DNA of 64,000 bases from Ottowia sp. SB7-C50 (GCF_033110285.1 NZ_CP136995.1:496001-560000); one strand, 5' to 3'. Positions 1 to 9,193 are shown, counted from the first letter of the stretch. Made by a program: numbers and translations. The notes: generated by a model from the sequence alone, not told the origin.

Positions 1-1245
1 GCCGAATTCGCGCCAGAAGGTGGCGTACTTGTCGGTGGCTGGCGTATCGGCGGTCGCCGTATCGTTCTTGTCCTGCACGTCGGTCACGCCGTCGGCGTCC
101 GTGCTGGCGGCGCCAGCGGCTTCGGCCTTGGCCATGTCTTCCAGCATGCTCAGCACGCGGCGCGTGTTGCCGTCGCGAATGGCGCGCACGTCGCGGCTTT
201 CCTGCAGCAGCTCGCGGCTCACGTTGAGTGGCAGGTCGGCCGAATCGACCACGCCCTTGATGAAGCGCAGATAGCGCGGAATCAGCTGCTCGGCGTCGTC
301 CATGATGAACACGCGCCGCACGTACAGCTTGATGCCGGCCTTCTTGTCGCGGTCCCAAAGGTCAAACGGCGCGTGGCTGGGGATGTACAGCAGCTGCGTG
401 TATTCGGTGCTGCCCTCGACGCGGTTGTGGCTCCACGCCAGCGGCGGCTGCCAGTCGTGCGCCAGCTGTTCGTAGAAGCCGACGTACTGCTCTTCGGTCA
501 CGTCCTTCTTGGGTCGCGTCCACAGCGCCGTGGCCTGGTTGATGGTGTCCCATTCGCCGGTCTTCACCATCTGGCCGGGTTGGCCTTCTTCCTTGCCTTC
601 TTCCCACTTCTCGCCCTCCATCTTGATGGGCAGGGCGATGTGGTCGGAGTATTTGCCGATCAGCTCCTTCAGCTTCCAGCCGTCGGCGAATTCGAGCGCA
701 TCGTCGCGCAGGTGCAGTGTCACGCTGGTGCCGCGCTCGGCGCGCGTGATCGGCTCGACTTCAAATTCGCCCGCGCCTTTGCTGACCCAACGCACGCCCT
801 GGTCGGCGGCCAGGCCGGCGCGGCGCGATTCGACGGTGATCTTGTCGGCCACGATGAAGCCGGAATAGAAGCCCACGCCGAACTGGCCGATGAGCTGCGC
901 GTCGGCCTTCTGGTCGCCCGACAGCTTGGAGAAGAAGTCCTTGGTGCCGCTCTTGGCGATGGTGCCCAGGTGCTCGATGGCTTCGGCCTCGCTCATGCCG
1001 ATGCCGGTGTCGGTCACCGTCAGCGTCTTGCCGGCCTTGTCGAAGGTGATGCGCACTTCCAGCTCGGGCTGGTCGCCGTACAGCGACGGGTCGGCCAGCG
1101 CCTCGAAGCGCAGCTTGTCGCAGGCGTCGGACGCGTTGGAGATCAGCTCTCGCAGGAAGATTTCGGGGTTGGAATACAGCGAATGGGTGACCAGGTGCAG
1201 CAGCTGTGCCACCTCGGCCTGGAAGGCGTGTTTCTGGGTGCTCAT
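1..1245 (-). CDS. htpG: Molecular chaperone HtpG (Hsp90), C-terminal end outside window
   Basis: Cytosolic ATP-dependent Hsp90 chaperone. About 415 N-terminal residues are visible from ATG at 1245; the gene continues past the left edge. The GHKL ATPase domain comes first, with the Hsp90 signature [18 protein letters not shown] near residues 24-41, DTGIGM near residue 80 and [11 protein letters not shown] near 115-125. The middle domain follows ([38 protein letters not shown]). An acidic, Ala-rich linker lies near residues 380-400. All ATP-site motifs seen are intact. Downstream of the next gene on the same strand but with about 125 bases between them, so probably transcribed independently. 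Confidence 0.97.
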   Translation of the reverse strand, partial: MSTQKHAFQAEVAQLLHLVTHSLYSNPEIFLRELISNASDACDKLRFEALADPSLYGDQPELEVRITFDKAGKTLTVTDTGIGMSEAEAIEHLGTIAKSGTKDFFSKLSGDQKADAQLIGQFGVGFYSGFIVADKITVESRRAGLAADQGVRWVSKGAGEFEVEPITRAERGTSVTLHLRDDALEFADGWKLKELIGKYSDHIALPIKMEGEKWEEGKEEGQPGQMVKTGEWDTINQATALWTRPKKDVTEEQYVGFYEQLAHDWQPPLAWSHNRVEGSTEYTQLLYIPSHAPFDLWDRDKKAGIKLYVRRVFIMDDAEQLIPRYLRFIKGVVDSADLPLNVSRELLQESRDVRAIRDGNTRRVLSMLEDMAKAEAAGAASTDADGVTDVQDKNDTATADTPATDKYATFWREFG

Positions 1246-1372
1246 GGGTGTGGAAAGAAAAAAGAAGAATCTCCGGCGGCCACGCGCCGCCGGCCATCCG
1301 CTCAGATGCGGCCAGCCGCCGCCGATTCAAGGCGGGGCCGATGCGCTTGGGCGCAGGCGGGAGCCGGGCTGC

Positions 1373-2389
1373 TTACTTGGGCTGTGCCTCGACTTCCTTC
1401 GTCCATCGTTCCACCAGGCGCCGGCGCTCGGCCGCCTTGCCGTATTTCTCAAAGTCGTATTTCACCAGCCGCACGCCGTCCAGGGGAGGGATGCGCGGGT
1501 CGGGCTTGAAGGTCTTGTTGGCTGGCACCTGCAGGCTGCCCACGGTGGCGCCGATCTTCTGGCCGTCGGCGCTCATCAGCCAGTCGTAGTACTTCTTCGC
1601 GTTGTCGGCGTTGCGCGCGCCCTTGACCAGCGCGATGCCGCCAATTTCGTAGCCCGTGCCCTCGCACGGCGCAGCCGACGACACCGGGAACTTGTTGGTC
1701 AGCCGCTCGTTGTCAAAGCCGAAGATGAAGCTCACGCCAATGGCCACCTCGCCCTTGGCCACGTTGCGCGCCTGTGCCTGGCCGCTGCGCGTGTAGGTGG
1801 TGACGTTTTTGTGCAGCTTTTTCAGGTAGTCGAAGGCGGCGTCCTCGCCCATCAGCTGCACCAGCCCAGCCAGGATGGTGTAGCCGGTGCCGCTGGAGCC
1901 CGGGTGCGAGGTTTCGATCTCGCCCTTGTAACGCGGGTCGAGCAAGTCCTTCCAGCACTTGGGCGGCGGCAGCTTTTTCTTCTTCATCACCTCGTCGTTC
2001 CAGCCGAAGCCGATGGCGCTGCTGTAGAAGCCGCCCACGCGGTTCTGGCTCATCGCGTACTGCCGCACCGCCCAGCCGTGCAGGTTGTCCAGGTAGGCAG
2101 GGCGGTACGCTTCCAGCAAGCCGACTTCGGCCGCCTGGTAATACGGGTCGCCCGTGCCGCCCCACCACAGGTCGGTCTTGGGGTTGGCCGCTTCGGCGCG
2201 CAACTGCGCCTGCGCTTCGCCGGTGGGCTTGTGTGTCTGGTTGACCTTGATGCCCGTGGCCTTGCTGAATTCGCGCGCCGCGGCCTCGCACCACGGCCCG
2301 TCGGTGGAGCAGATCGCGTTGACCACGCCCTGGGCCTGCGCGGCGGACGCGCTTGCTATCAAAATCAGTGCTAATGCGGCGCTTTTCAT
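1373..2389 (-). CDS. ABC transporter periplasmic substrate-binding protein (iron/polyamine-type family)
   Basis: Periplasmic solute-binding protein of 338 residues from ATG at 2389. An earlier in-frame start at 2425 would overlap the upstream gene and put 12 charged residues before the signal peptide, so the later ATG is preferred. The signal peptide is hydrophobic and ends near AQAQG. The body resembles family 1/6 binding proteins of the AfuA/FbpA/PotD type (TDLWWGGTGDPYY, SHPGSSGTGYTILAG, IGVSFIFGFDNE). No permease or ATPase gene is adjacent, so it is an orphan that must use a distant transporter or act as a sensor. The first part of the signal peptide is encoded by a dispersed repeat (2351-2390). 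The ligand cannot be read from sequence. Confidence 0.85.
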   Translation of the reverse strand: MKSAALALILIASASAAQAQGVVNAICSTDGPWCEAAAREFSKATGIKVNQTHKPTGEAQAQLRAEAANPKTDLWWGGTGDPYYQAAEVGLLEAYRPAYLDNLHGWAVRQYAMSQNRVGGFYSSAIGFGWNDEVMKKKKLPPPKCWKDLLDPRYKGEIETSHPGSSGTGYTILAGLVQLMGEDAAFDYLKKLHKNVTTYTRSGQAQARNVAKGEVAIGVSFIFGFDNERLTNKFPVSSAAPCEGTGYEIGGIALVKGARNADNAKKYYDWLMSADGQKIGATVGSLQVPANKTFKPDPRIPPLDGVRLVKYDFEKYGKAAERRRLVERWTKEVEAQPK

Positions 2390-2390
2390 C
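2351..2390. repeat. Short dispersed palindromic repeat (family A), partial copy
   Basis: Partial copy of the family A element described under the findings, recognised by GCTTGCTATCAAAATCAGTG followed by a GGCGC core. It encodes the start of the signal peptide of the binding protein. Confidence 0.5.
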
Positions 2391-2411
2391 AGGGCTTCCC
2401 TTCTTCTGGAT

Positions 2412-3236
2412 TCAGAACGATTCATTGTGGCCCAGGTAGCGCCACTGCCCCACCGGCAATTGGCCCAGCACCACCCGCCCGATGCGGATGCGCTTGAGGC
2501 CCGTCACTTTCAGGCCCACCTGCTCGCACATGCGGCGAATCTGCCGCTTCTTGCCTTCGGTCAGCACGAAGCGCAGCTGCTCGGGGTTCTGCCAGTCGAC
2601 CAGGGCGGGCTTCAGCGGCTGGCCGTCGAGCGACAGGCCGTGCCGCAGCCGCGCCAGCCGTTCGAGCGGAAAGGCGGCCTGCACGTTTTCGGTGACGTGG
2701 TCGTAGGCGACGCGGACCAGGTATTCCTTGTCGACGGTGGAGTCTTCACCGATCAGCGTGCGTGCCACGCGGCCGTCCTGCGTCAGCACCAGCAGGCCCA
2801 CCGAATCGATGTCCAGCCGGCCCGCGGGCGCCAGCCCTTTCAATTGCGCAGGCGAAAAGCGGGTGCGGCTGGCGTCGCCCTGCCAGTGGCTGCGGGCGTT
2901 GATCAGCGTCACCGCGGGCTGGTGGCCGTCCTCGGCCTGGCCGCTGACGTAGCCGACCGGCTTGTGCAGCAGGATGGTGACGCGCTGCGCCTGCGCGGCT
3001 TCGGCTTCGCGCTGCACCGTCACGCGGTCCTGCGGCGTCACCTTGGTGCCCATGGCCGCCACCTGGCCGTTGACGCGCACCCAGCCGCGCTCGATCCATT
3101 CGTCGGCTTCGCGGCGCGAACACAGGCCCATGTCGGCCAGGCGCTTGTTCAGGCGCACGCTGCCAGACGCAGCGGCGTCGGACGCGGCGGCATGCTCGGG
3201 CCGGGGCGCGCGGCGAAAGGGGGAGGGCGTGGTCAT
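2412..3236 (-). CDS. 23S rRNA pseudouridine synthase, RsuA/RluB/RluF family (RluF-like)
   Basis: 274-residue RNA-modifying enzyme that isomerises uridine to pseudouridine in rRNA. An S4 RNA-binding domain occupies residues 27-65 (VRLNKRLADMGLCSRREADE). The catalytic domain carries HKPVGYVSG at 91-99 and AGRLDIDSVGLLVLT at 138-152, where D142 is the expected catalytic Asp. The C-terminal RQIRRMCEQVGLKVTGLKR motif and the ending LPVGQWRYL are closest, from memory, to E. coli RluF rather than RluB or RsuA. ATG at 3236 is the first good start; the N-terminal 25 residues are low-complexity. The stop lies 22 bases before the next gene's start. Subfamily assignment is tentative; the family is certain. 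Confidence 0.9.
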   Translation of the reverse strand: MTTPSPFRRAPRPEHAAASDAAASGSVRLNKRLADMGLCSRREADEWIERGWVRVNGQVAAMGTKVTPQDRVTVQREAEAAQAQRVTILLHKPVGYVSGQAEDGHQPAVTLINARSHWQGDASRTRFSPAQLKGLAPAGRLDIDSVGLLVLTQDGRVARTLIGEDSTVDKEYLVRVAYDHVTENVQAAFPLERLARLRHGLSLDGQPLKPALVDWQNPEQLRFVLTEGKKRQIRRMCEQVGLKVTGLKRIRIGRVVLGQLPVGQWRYLGHNESF

Positions 3237-3250
3237 GCGGTCAATTATGT

Positions 3251-3310
3251 AAAGCTACTAAAAATATAGCTGACTGCGCAATGCAGTCAAGCGCTGGCGC
3301 CTGATTGAAT
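3251..3310. repeat. Short dispersed palindromic repeat (family A)
   Basis: Near full-length copy between the Crp-family gene and the pseudouridine synthase gene: a GCTACTAAAAATATAGC left part, then TGCGCAATGCAGTCAAGCGC, then GGCGCC. Its position downstream of a stop codon would allow a role as a transcript-end structure. Confidence 0.65.
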
Positions 3311-3347
3311 GATCAACATGCGCGCCGCGCGCGTGTGTCCAACTGCC

Positions 3348-4055
3348 CTAGAAATACCGAGTGCGCAACGCCCCCAGGTCCAGAATGCGCAGGCCGCCGT
3401 ATTCGATGCTCAGCACGCCCTGCGCGGCCAGCGCCTGCAGCGCCTCGTTCACGCGTTGGCGCGACAGGCCCACCAGATAGGCCAGCTCCTGCTGCGTGAT
3501 GCGCAGCACCTCGCCCACGCCGGGAAACAGCACCGGGTTGACCAGCGCCGCCAGGTTGCGCGCTACACGCTGCTCGGGCACGGGTGTGCGGTCGGCTTCG
3601 ATGGCCAGGATGAACTGCGCCAGCCGCTCGTTCAGCTGGTTCATCACGAAGCGGTTGAAGCCGATGGAATGGTCCAGCAGCCAGTGAAAGGTGTCCAGCG
3701 GCAGCCCGGCCACGCTGCTTTTGCGCAGCGCCTGGATGTTGTAGCGGTAGGTCTCGCGCTTGAGCACCGTGCCTTCGCCGAACCAGCCACCGGGCGTGAG
3801 GCCTGAAAAGGTGATGGTCTGGCCCTGCGCGGTGTCGGTGCTCATCTTCAGCAGCCCGTCGAGCACGCCGAACCAGTAGGTCGCCGGCGCGCCGATGCGG
3901 CAGATCAGATCGCCCGGCTCCGCGTCGCCGATGCGCATGGCCGCCGCGGCGCGCGCGCGTTCGGCCGGCGTCAGGTGCGGCAGCCAGGGCACGTGCGCCA
4001 GCTCGTCGTCGCTCAGCGGACGCCGCCGCTCGTACAGGGAGAGGGCAACGGGCAT
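3348..4055 (-). CDS. Crp/Fnr-family transcriptional regulator
   Basis: 235-residue regulator. The N-terminal cyclic-nucleotide-binding-like beta-barrel spans about residues 20-125 (PGDLICRIGAPATYWFGVLDG, GGWFGEGTVLKRE). A dimerisation helix follows, then a Crp-type winged helix near 160-225 (LRITQQELAYLVGLSRQRVN). No Cys cluster for an FNR iron-sulfur centre is present, so an oxygen-sensing FNR role is unlikely. It is divergent from the ligase/Liv transporter operon and separated from it by 142 bases holding a perfect Crp-like palindrome, so control of that operon and of itself is likely. The effector is unknown; an acyl-CoA or aromatic-CoA made by the adjacent ligase is one possibility. Confidence 0.9.
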   Translation of the reverse strand: MPVALSLYERRRPLSDDELAHVPWLPHLTPAERARAAAAMRIGDAEPGDLICRIGAPATYWFGVLDGLLKMSTDTAQGQTITFSGLTPGGWFGEGTVLKRETYRYNIQALRKSSVAGLPLDTFHWLLDHSIGFNRFVMNQLNERLAQFILAIEADRTPVPEQRVARNLAALVNPVLFPGVGEVLRITQQELAYLVGLSRQRVNEALQALAAQGVLSIEYGGLRILDLGALRTRYF

Positions 4056-4088
4056 CTACGGGTTATACCTAGGGAAATGGCTTGTCAA

Positions 4089-4106
4089 TTGTCGTCCAAA
4101 CGACAA
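4089..4106. promoter_or_regulatory. Crp/Fnr-type operator palindrome in the divergent promoter region
   Basis: TTGTCGT-CCAA-ACGACAA is a perfect 7-4-7 inverted repeat with TTG...CAA ends, as in Crp/Fnr family sites. A candidate -10 (TACTAT, 4128-4133) places the operator centre near -42 of a start at about 4140, the class II activator position. The promoter is only a guess; the palindrome is seen directly. Confidence 0.7.
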
Positions 4107-4197
4107 CATGACGTCAAAGTCAGGCCGTACTATTCGCCCCATTATTCAGCGGCCTGGCCAAGCACCCGGCAGCTTTCCCGAAGGAGACCACGCCCCT

Positions 4198-6132
4198 ATG
4201 GCGACCACATTTCCCCGCTTGCTGCAAAAGCACGCCAGCGAGCGTCCGCAGGACCCGGCGCTGCGCGAGAAGGAATACGGCATCTGGCAAACCTGGAGCT
4301 GGCAGCGCGCGCTGGCAGACGTGCGTGCCATGGCCGGCGGACTGGCTGCGTTGGGCTTCACGCCCGGGCAGAACCTGGCCATCGTGGGCGACAACCGCCC
4401 GCGCCTGTACCTGATGTTCGTGGCCGTGCAGGCGCTGCGCGGCGTGCCGGTGCCGATGTACCAGGACGCCGTCGCTGCCGAGATGGCCTTCGTGCTGCAG
4501 GACGCCGAAGTGCACTTCGCCTTCGCCGAGAACCAGGAGCAGGTCGACAAGATGCTGGAGCTGCGCGAGTCGGTGCCCGGCCTCACGCACATCATCTACG
4601 ACGACCCGCGCGGCATGCGCAACTACACGCAGCCGGGCCTCATCAGCATCGACGAACTGATGGCGCTGGGCAAGAAGCACGACGAGGCGCACCCGCAGCT
4701 CTTCGACGAATCGGTGGCGTTGGGCCAGTCCGACGACGTGTCGGTCATCCTCTACACGTCAGGCACCACCGGCCGCCCCAAGGGCGTGTGCCAGACGCAC
4801 GCCAGCTTCATCGGCTCGGCCACGGGTGGCGTGCAGACCGACGGCCTGAATGGCAAGGACAACGTGTTGTCTTACCTGCCGCCCGCGTGGGTGGGCGACC
4901 ACCTGTTCTCGCTGGCGCAATGGCTGGTGGCGGGTTTCACCATCAACTGCCCCGAGTCGAGCGAGACAGTGAACATCGACATGCGCGAGATCGGCCCGAC
5001 GTATTACTTCGCTCCGCCGCGCGTGTTCGAGGGCATGCTGACCTCGGTGTCGATCCGCATGGAAGACGCCGCCAAGTTCAAGCAGTGGATGCACCACAAG
5101 TTCATGGATGTGGCCAAGCGTGTGGGCTCCGACATCCTGGACGGCAAGCCGGTGGGCGCGGGCGATCGCCTGATGTACGGGCTGGGTAACCTGCTGGTCT
5201 ATGGGCCGCTGAAAAATGCCATGGGCCTGTCGCGCATCCGCGTGGCCTACACGGCGGGTGCGGCCATCGGGCCTGACCTGTTCCGCTTCTTCCGCTCGAT
5301 CGGCGTGAACCTGAAGCAGCTGTACGGCCAGACGGAAACCTGCGCCTACGTCTGCATCCAGAAGAATGGCCACGTCAAGCTCAACAGCGTGGGCCAGGCC
5401 GCACCGGGCATCGAGCTGAAGATTGCCGACAACGGCGAAGTGCTGGTCAAGGGCGTGTCGGTGCTGAAGGAGTACTACAAGCGCCCCGACGCCACCGCCG
5501 AAGTCATCGACGAAAACGGCTACTTCAAGACCGGCGACGCCGGCGTGCTGGACCACGACGGGCACCTGCGCATCATCGACCGCGCCAAGGACGTGGGGAA
5601 GATGGCCGGCGGCGCCATGTTCGCGCCCAACTACATCGAAAACAAGCTCAAGTTCTTCCCGCAGATCAAGGAAGCGGTGTGCTTCGGCCACGGCAAGGAC
5701 AAGGTCACGGCCTTCATCAACATCGACTTCGAGGCCGTGGGCAACTGGGCCGAGCGCCAGGGCCTGCCGTACGCCGGCTATGTCGATCTGGCCGGCAAGC
5801 CCGAGGTGCTGAAGATGATGGCCGAGTGCGTCGAAAAGGTGAACGCCGACCTGGCCAGCGAAGAGGGCATGGAAGACACGCAGATCGCGCGCTTCCTGGT
5901 GTTGCACAAGGAACTCGACCCCGACGACGACGAGCTGACGCGCACGCGCAAGGTGCGTCGCGGCTTCGTGGCCGACAAGTACGCCGTGCTGATCGACGCG
6001 CTGGACGCGGGCCGGCCCGAGCAATACATTGAAACGGCGGTCAAGTTCGAGGACGGGCGCACCGGCAAGGTCAGCGCCAACCTGAAGACGCTCGACGCCA
6101 AGATCTTCCCGCCTGTCAGGAGCGCCGCATGA
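4198..6132 (+). CDS. AMP-dependent long-chain-type acyl-CoA ligase
   Basis: 644-residue adenylate-forming ligase that would activate a carboxylic acid to its CoA thioester with ATP. The start is ATG 4198, preceded by AAGGAGA at 4181-4187; the frame is open further upstream but that part overlaps the divergent promoter and regulator. Motifs are the P-loop YTSGTTGRPKG near residue 188, YGQTETCAY in the middle and YFKTGDAG plus RAKDVGK in the C-terminal part. Length and order match FadD-like/long-chain ligases. It is first in the Liv transporter operon and overlaps livG-like by ATGA. In related bacteria such ligases travel with Liv transporters, which suggests the imported acid is activated on entry; the substrate is not known. 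Confidence 0.9.
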   Translation: MATTFPRLLQKHASERPQDPALREKEYGIWQTWSWQRALADVRAMAGGLAALGFTPGQNLAIVGDNRPRLYLMFVAVQALRGVPVPMYQDAVAAEMAFVLQDAEVHFAFAENQEQVDKMLELRESVPGLTHIIYDDPRGMRNYTQPGLISIDELMALGKKHDEAHPQLFDESVALGQSDDVSVILYTSGTTGRPKGVCQTHASFIGSATGGVQTDGLNGKDNVLSYLPPAWVGDHLFSLAQWLVAGFTINCPESSETVNIDMREIGPTYYFAPPRVFEGMLTSVSIRMEDAAKFKQWMHHKFMDVAKRVGSDILDGKPVGAGDRLMYGLGNLLVYGPLKNAMGLSRIRVAYTAGAAIGPDLFRFFRSIGVNLKQLYGQTETCAYVCIQKNGHVKLNSVGQAAPGIELKIADNGEVLVKGVSVLKEYYKRPDATAEVIDENGYFKTGDAGVLDHDGHLRIIDRAKDVGKMAGGAMFAPNYIENKLKFFPQIKEAVCFGHGKDKVTAFINIDFEAVGNWAERQGLPYAGYVDLAGKPEVLKMMAECVEKVNADLASEEGMEDTQIARFLVLHKELDPDDDELTRTRKVRRGFVADKYAVLIDALDAGRPEQYIETAVKFEDGRTGKVSANLKTLDAKIFPPVRSAA

Positions 6133-6971
6133 ACGCGCCTCAAGCCATGATGCCGCTGCCGCCCGACGCGCCAACGCTGACGCAGGTGCACGGAAAGAAA
6201 ATCGGCGATGTCATCCTCGACATCAAGAACATCAGCCTGCGCTTTGGCGGCGTGAAGGCGCTGACCGACATCTCCTTCAACGTGAAGGAGCACGAAATCC
6301 GCTCGATCATCGGCCCCAACGGCGCAGGCAAGTCGTCGATGCTCAACTGCATCAACGGCGTGTACACGCCCAGCGAAGGCAGCATCACCTTTCGCGGCCA
6401 GACCTTCGCGCACATGAACAGCCGCCAGGTCGCCGAGATGGGCGTGGCGCGCACCTTCCAGAACCTGGCGCTGTTCAAGGGCATGAGCGTGCTCGACAAC
6501 ATCATGTCGGGCCGCAACCTCAAGATCAAGAGCAACCTGTTCATGCAGGCGCTGCGCATCGGCCCGGCCGAGCGCGAAGAAATCCGCCACCGCGAATTCG
6601 TCGAGCGCATCGTCGACTTCCTGGAAATCCAGGCCTATCGCAAGACGCCCGTCGGCCAGTTGCCCTACGGCCTGCAAAAGCGTGTCGACCTGGGCCGCGC
6701 GCTGGCCATGGAGCCGCAGGTGCTGCTGCTCGACGAGCCCATGGCGGGCATGAACGTCGAGGAAAAGCAGGACATGAGCCGCTTCATCCTCGACGTGAAC
6801 GACGAGTTCGGTACCACCATCGTGCTGATCGAGCACGACATGGGCGTGGTGATGGACATCTCCGACCGCGTGGTGGTGCTCGACTACGGCAAGAAGATCG
6901 GCGACGGCACGCCCGATGAAGTGCGTAACAACGAAGACGTGATCCGTGCCTATCTCGGCACCAGCCACTGA
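6129..6971 (+). CDS. LivG-type ABC transporter ATP-binding protein
   Basis: 280-residue ATPase subunit of a branched-chain-amino-acid-type (HAAT) importer on the cytoplasmic face. Walker A is GPNGAGKS at about residues 62-69, the signature region reads QLPYGLQKRVDLGRALA, where YGLQK replaces the usual SGGQ, and Walker B is VLLLDEP. The LivG-like C-terminus ends with DYGKKIGDGTPDEV. A 25-residue extension precedes the ATPase core. It overlaps the upstream ligase by four bases (ATGA), so the two are co-translated. The HAAT family also carries aromatic acids, amides and urea, so leucine need not be the ligand. Confidence 0.93.
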   Translation: MNAPQAMMPLPPDAPTLTQVHGKKIGDVILDIKNISLRFGGVKALTDISFNVKEHEIRSIIGPNGAGKSSMLNCINGVYTPSEGSITFRGQTFAHMNSRQVAEMGVARTFQNLALFKGMSVLDNIMSGRNLKIKSNLFMQALRIGPAEREEIRHREFVERIVDFLEIQAYRKTPVGQLPYGLQKRVDLGRALAMEPQVLLLDEPMAGMNVEEKQDMSRFILDVNDEFGTTIVLIEHDMGVVMDISDRVVVLDYGKKIGDGTPDEVRNNEDVIRAYLGTSH

Positions 6972-6992
6972 CCGCGCCAGGAGCAAGACATC

Positions 6993-7922
6993 ATGGGATT
7001 TTTTCTGGAAACCCTGTTCGGCGGCCTGATGACCGGCATGCTGTATTCGCTGGTCGCGCTGGGCTTCGTGCTGATCTTCAAGGCCTCGGGCGTGTTCAAC
7101 TTTGCCCAGGGCGCGATGGTGCTGTTTGCCGCGCTGGCGATGGCGCGCTTCTCGGAATGGATTCCGGCCAAGCTCGGCATCGACAACATGATCGTCGCCA
7201 ACGTGCTGGCCTTCATCGGCGCCGGCATCATGATGTTCATCGTGGCCTGGCTGATCGAGAAGCTGGTGCTGCGCCACCTGGTCAACCAGGAAGGCGCCAC
7301 GCTGCTGATGGCCACGCTGGGCATCACCTATTTCCTGGAAGGCGTGGGCCAGTCGCTGTTTGGCAGCGACATCTACAAGATCGACATCGGCATGCCGAAA
7401 GACCCGGTGATGGCGTTCGAGAGCCTATTCGAAGGCGGCGTGCTGATCAACAAGGAAGACCTGATCGCCGCGTTGATCGCTGCCGCGCTGGTGGCCCTGC
7501 TGACGGTGTTCTTCCAGAAGACCAAGACGGGGCGCGCGCTGCGTGCCGTGGCCGACGACCACCAGGCGGCGCAATCCATCGGCATTCCGCTCAGCACCAT
7601 CTGGGTCATCGTCTGGTGCGTGGCGGGTGTGGTGGCGCTGGTGGCCGGCATGATCTGGGGGAGCAAGCTGGGCGTGCAGTTCTCGCTGGTCACCGTGGCC
7701 TTGCGTGCACTGCCGGTGGTGATTCTGGGCGGCCTGACCTCGGTGCCGGGCGCCATCATCGGCGGGCTGATCATCGGCGTCGGCGAGAAGCTGTCGGAGG
7801 TGTATCTGGGCCCCTACGTCGGCGGCGGCATCGAGATCTGGTTTGCCTACGTGCTCGCGCTCGTTTTCCTGCTGTTCCGCCCGCAGGGTCTGTTTGGCGA
7901 AAAGATCATCGATCGCGTATGA
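6993..7922 (+). CDS. LivH-type ABC transporter permease
   Basis: 309-residue integral membrane permease with about eight hydrophobic segments and the LivH family motifs GMLYSLVALGFVLIFKASGV near residues 12-31 and GGLTSVPGAIIGG near 248-260. SD-like AGGAGC lies 10-13 bases before the ATG. Its last 21 bases are repeated 116 bases downstream, so the 3' end appears to have been duplicated by a small insertion. Partner of the LivM-type gene that follows. Confidence 0.93.
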   Translation: MGFFLETLFGGLMTGMLYSLVALGFVLIFKASGVFNFAQGAMVLFAALAMARFSEWIPAKLGIDNMIVANVLAFIGAGIMMFIVAWLIEKLVLRHLVNQEGATLLMATLGITYFLEGVGQSLFGSDIYKIDIGMPKDPVMAFESLFEGGVLINKEDLIAALIAAALVALLTVFFQKTKTGRALRAVADDHQAAQSIGIPLSTIWVIVWCVAGVVALVAGMIWGSKLGVQFSLVTVALRALPVVILGGLTSVPGAIIGGLIIGVGEKLSEVYLGPYVGGGIEIWFAYVLALVFLLFRPQGLFGEKIIDRV

Positions 7923-8038
7923 AATGCGCGATCACACCGCAGGTGCTTTGTGGCTTGCCGCAAAGAGAGGATTTTTCAGTGCAGGCTCACTTGCGAAGCA
8001 AGTTATGCCGGAGCTACAAGATCATCGATCGCGTGTGA
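7902..8038. repeat. Direct repeat of the livH-like 3' end flanking a hairpin-rich 95-bp insert
   Basis: The 21 bases at 7902-7922 (ending KIIDRV-stop) recur at 8018-8038 with one mismatch. Between them lie three inverted repeats: GATCGCG/CGCGATC (7911-7917 with 7927-7933), an imperfect CTTTGTGGC/GCCGCAAAG (7946-7965) and ACTTGC-GAA-GCAAGT (7989-8003). The layout looks like a small palindromic element with a target duplication. Confidence 0.75.
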
Positions 8039-8109
8039 GTTTGCTATTTATTTGCAAGCGCACTGCCCAGACAGCACGCCGACCTCAAGCATAAAAAGCG
8101 AGACAAATC

Positions 8110-9186
8110 ATGTTTTACCGTGAAAACGGCCAGTTCAAGACCACGTACCGCGCCGACCAGCAGATCTTCCCCATCCTGCAGGATCGGGTTGGCGTGCTGC
8201 TGTTGCTGGCAGTGGCCTTTCTGGTAGTGCCGATGCTGGCCAGCGACTACTTTTTTCGCGCCATCCTGATTCCGTTCGTGATCATGGGTCTGGCCGCGCT
8301 GGGGGTGAACATTCTGGTCGGCTATTGCGGACAGATCTCGTTGGGCTCCGGCGCGTTCATGGCCGTGGGCGCGTACGGTGCGTACAACTTTTTTGCCCGC
8401 ATCCCCGGCATGCCGCTGATTCCGGCGTTGATCCTGGGCGGCCTGTGCGCCACCGTGTTCGGCATTCTGTTCGGCCTTCCCAGCCTGCGCGTGAAGGGTC
8501 TTTACCTGGCGGTGGCGACGCTGGCGGCGCAGTTCTTTTCTGACTGGTTGTTCCTGCGCGTCAAGTGGTTCACGCTGGACTCTCCGTCGGGGTCTGTGTC
8601 GGTGAGCCAACTGCAGGTGTTCGGCATCCCCATCGACAGCGCGGTCAGCAAGTACCTGTTCTGCCTGACCATCCTGGTGGTGGTGGCCCTGCTGGCCAAG
8701 AATCTGGTGCGCAGCGCGATTGGCCGCGAGTGGATGGCGATTCGGGACATGGACGTGGCGGCTTCCGTCATCGGCATCCGGCCGATGTACGCCAAGCTCA
8801 GCGCGTTCGCCGTCAGCTCCTTCATCGTGGGCATGGCCGGCGCGCTGTGGGCCTTCGTCTACCTGAGCGCGTGGGAACCCAGCGCGTTCAACGTCGACCT
8901 GTCGTTCAAGCTGCTGTTCATGGTGATCATCGGCGGCCTGGGCTCCATCATGGGCAGTTTCTTCGGTGCAGCGTTCATCGTCGTGCTGCCGATTTTCCTC
9001 AACCAGTTTCTGCCCTGGGCGGGCAGCCTGTTCGGCGTGGCGGTATCCACGGCGACGGCTTCGCACATCGAGTTGATGATCTTCGGCGCGCTCATCGTGT
9101 GGTTCCTGATCGTGGAGCCGCATGGCCTGGCCAAGCTGTGGTCGGTGGGCAAGCAGAAGCTGCGCTTGTGGCCGTTCCCGCATTGA
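8110..9186 (+). CDS. LivM-type ABC transporter permease
   Basis: 358-residue membrane permease of the HAAT family with about nine to ten hydrophobic segments. Family motifs include NILVGYCGQISLGSGAFMAV near residue 66 and MVIIGGLGSIMGSFFGAAF near 275. It starts with a 30-residue hydrophilic N-terminus. The gap to the livH-like gene is unusually long (187 bases) for this operon because of the inserted repeat structure, and the SD before the ATG is weak (AGCGAGA). It should pair with the LivH-type subunit to form the membrane channel. Confidence 0.93.
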   Translation: MFYRENGQFKTTYRADQQIFPILQDRVGVLLLLAVAFLVVPMLASDYFFRAILIPFVIMGLAALGVNILVGYCGQISLGSGAFMAVGAYGAYNFFARIPGMPLIPALILGGLCATVFGILFGLPSLRVKGLYLAVATLAAQFFSDWLFLRVKWFTLDSPSGSVSVSQLQVFGIPIDSAVSKYLFCLTILVVVALLAKNLVRSAIGREWMAIRDMDVAASVIGIRPMYAKLSAFAVSSFIVGMAGALWAFVYLSAWEPSAFNVDLSFKLLFMVIIGGLGSIMGSFFGAAFIVVLPIFLNQFLPWAGSLFGVAVSTATASHIELMIFGALIVWFLIVEPHGLAKLWSVGKQKLRLWPFPH

Positions 9187-9193
9187 CCATGAG

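Noticed and set aside
7157..8038. Plus-strand frame ending with a second KIIDRV-stop
   Set aside because: It is an out-of-frame reading of the LivH-type gene; only the duplicated 21 bp make its end look similar.
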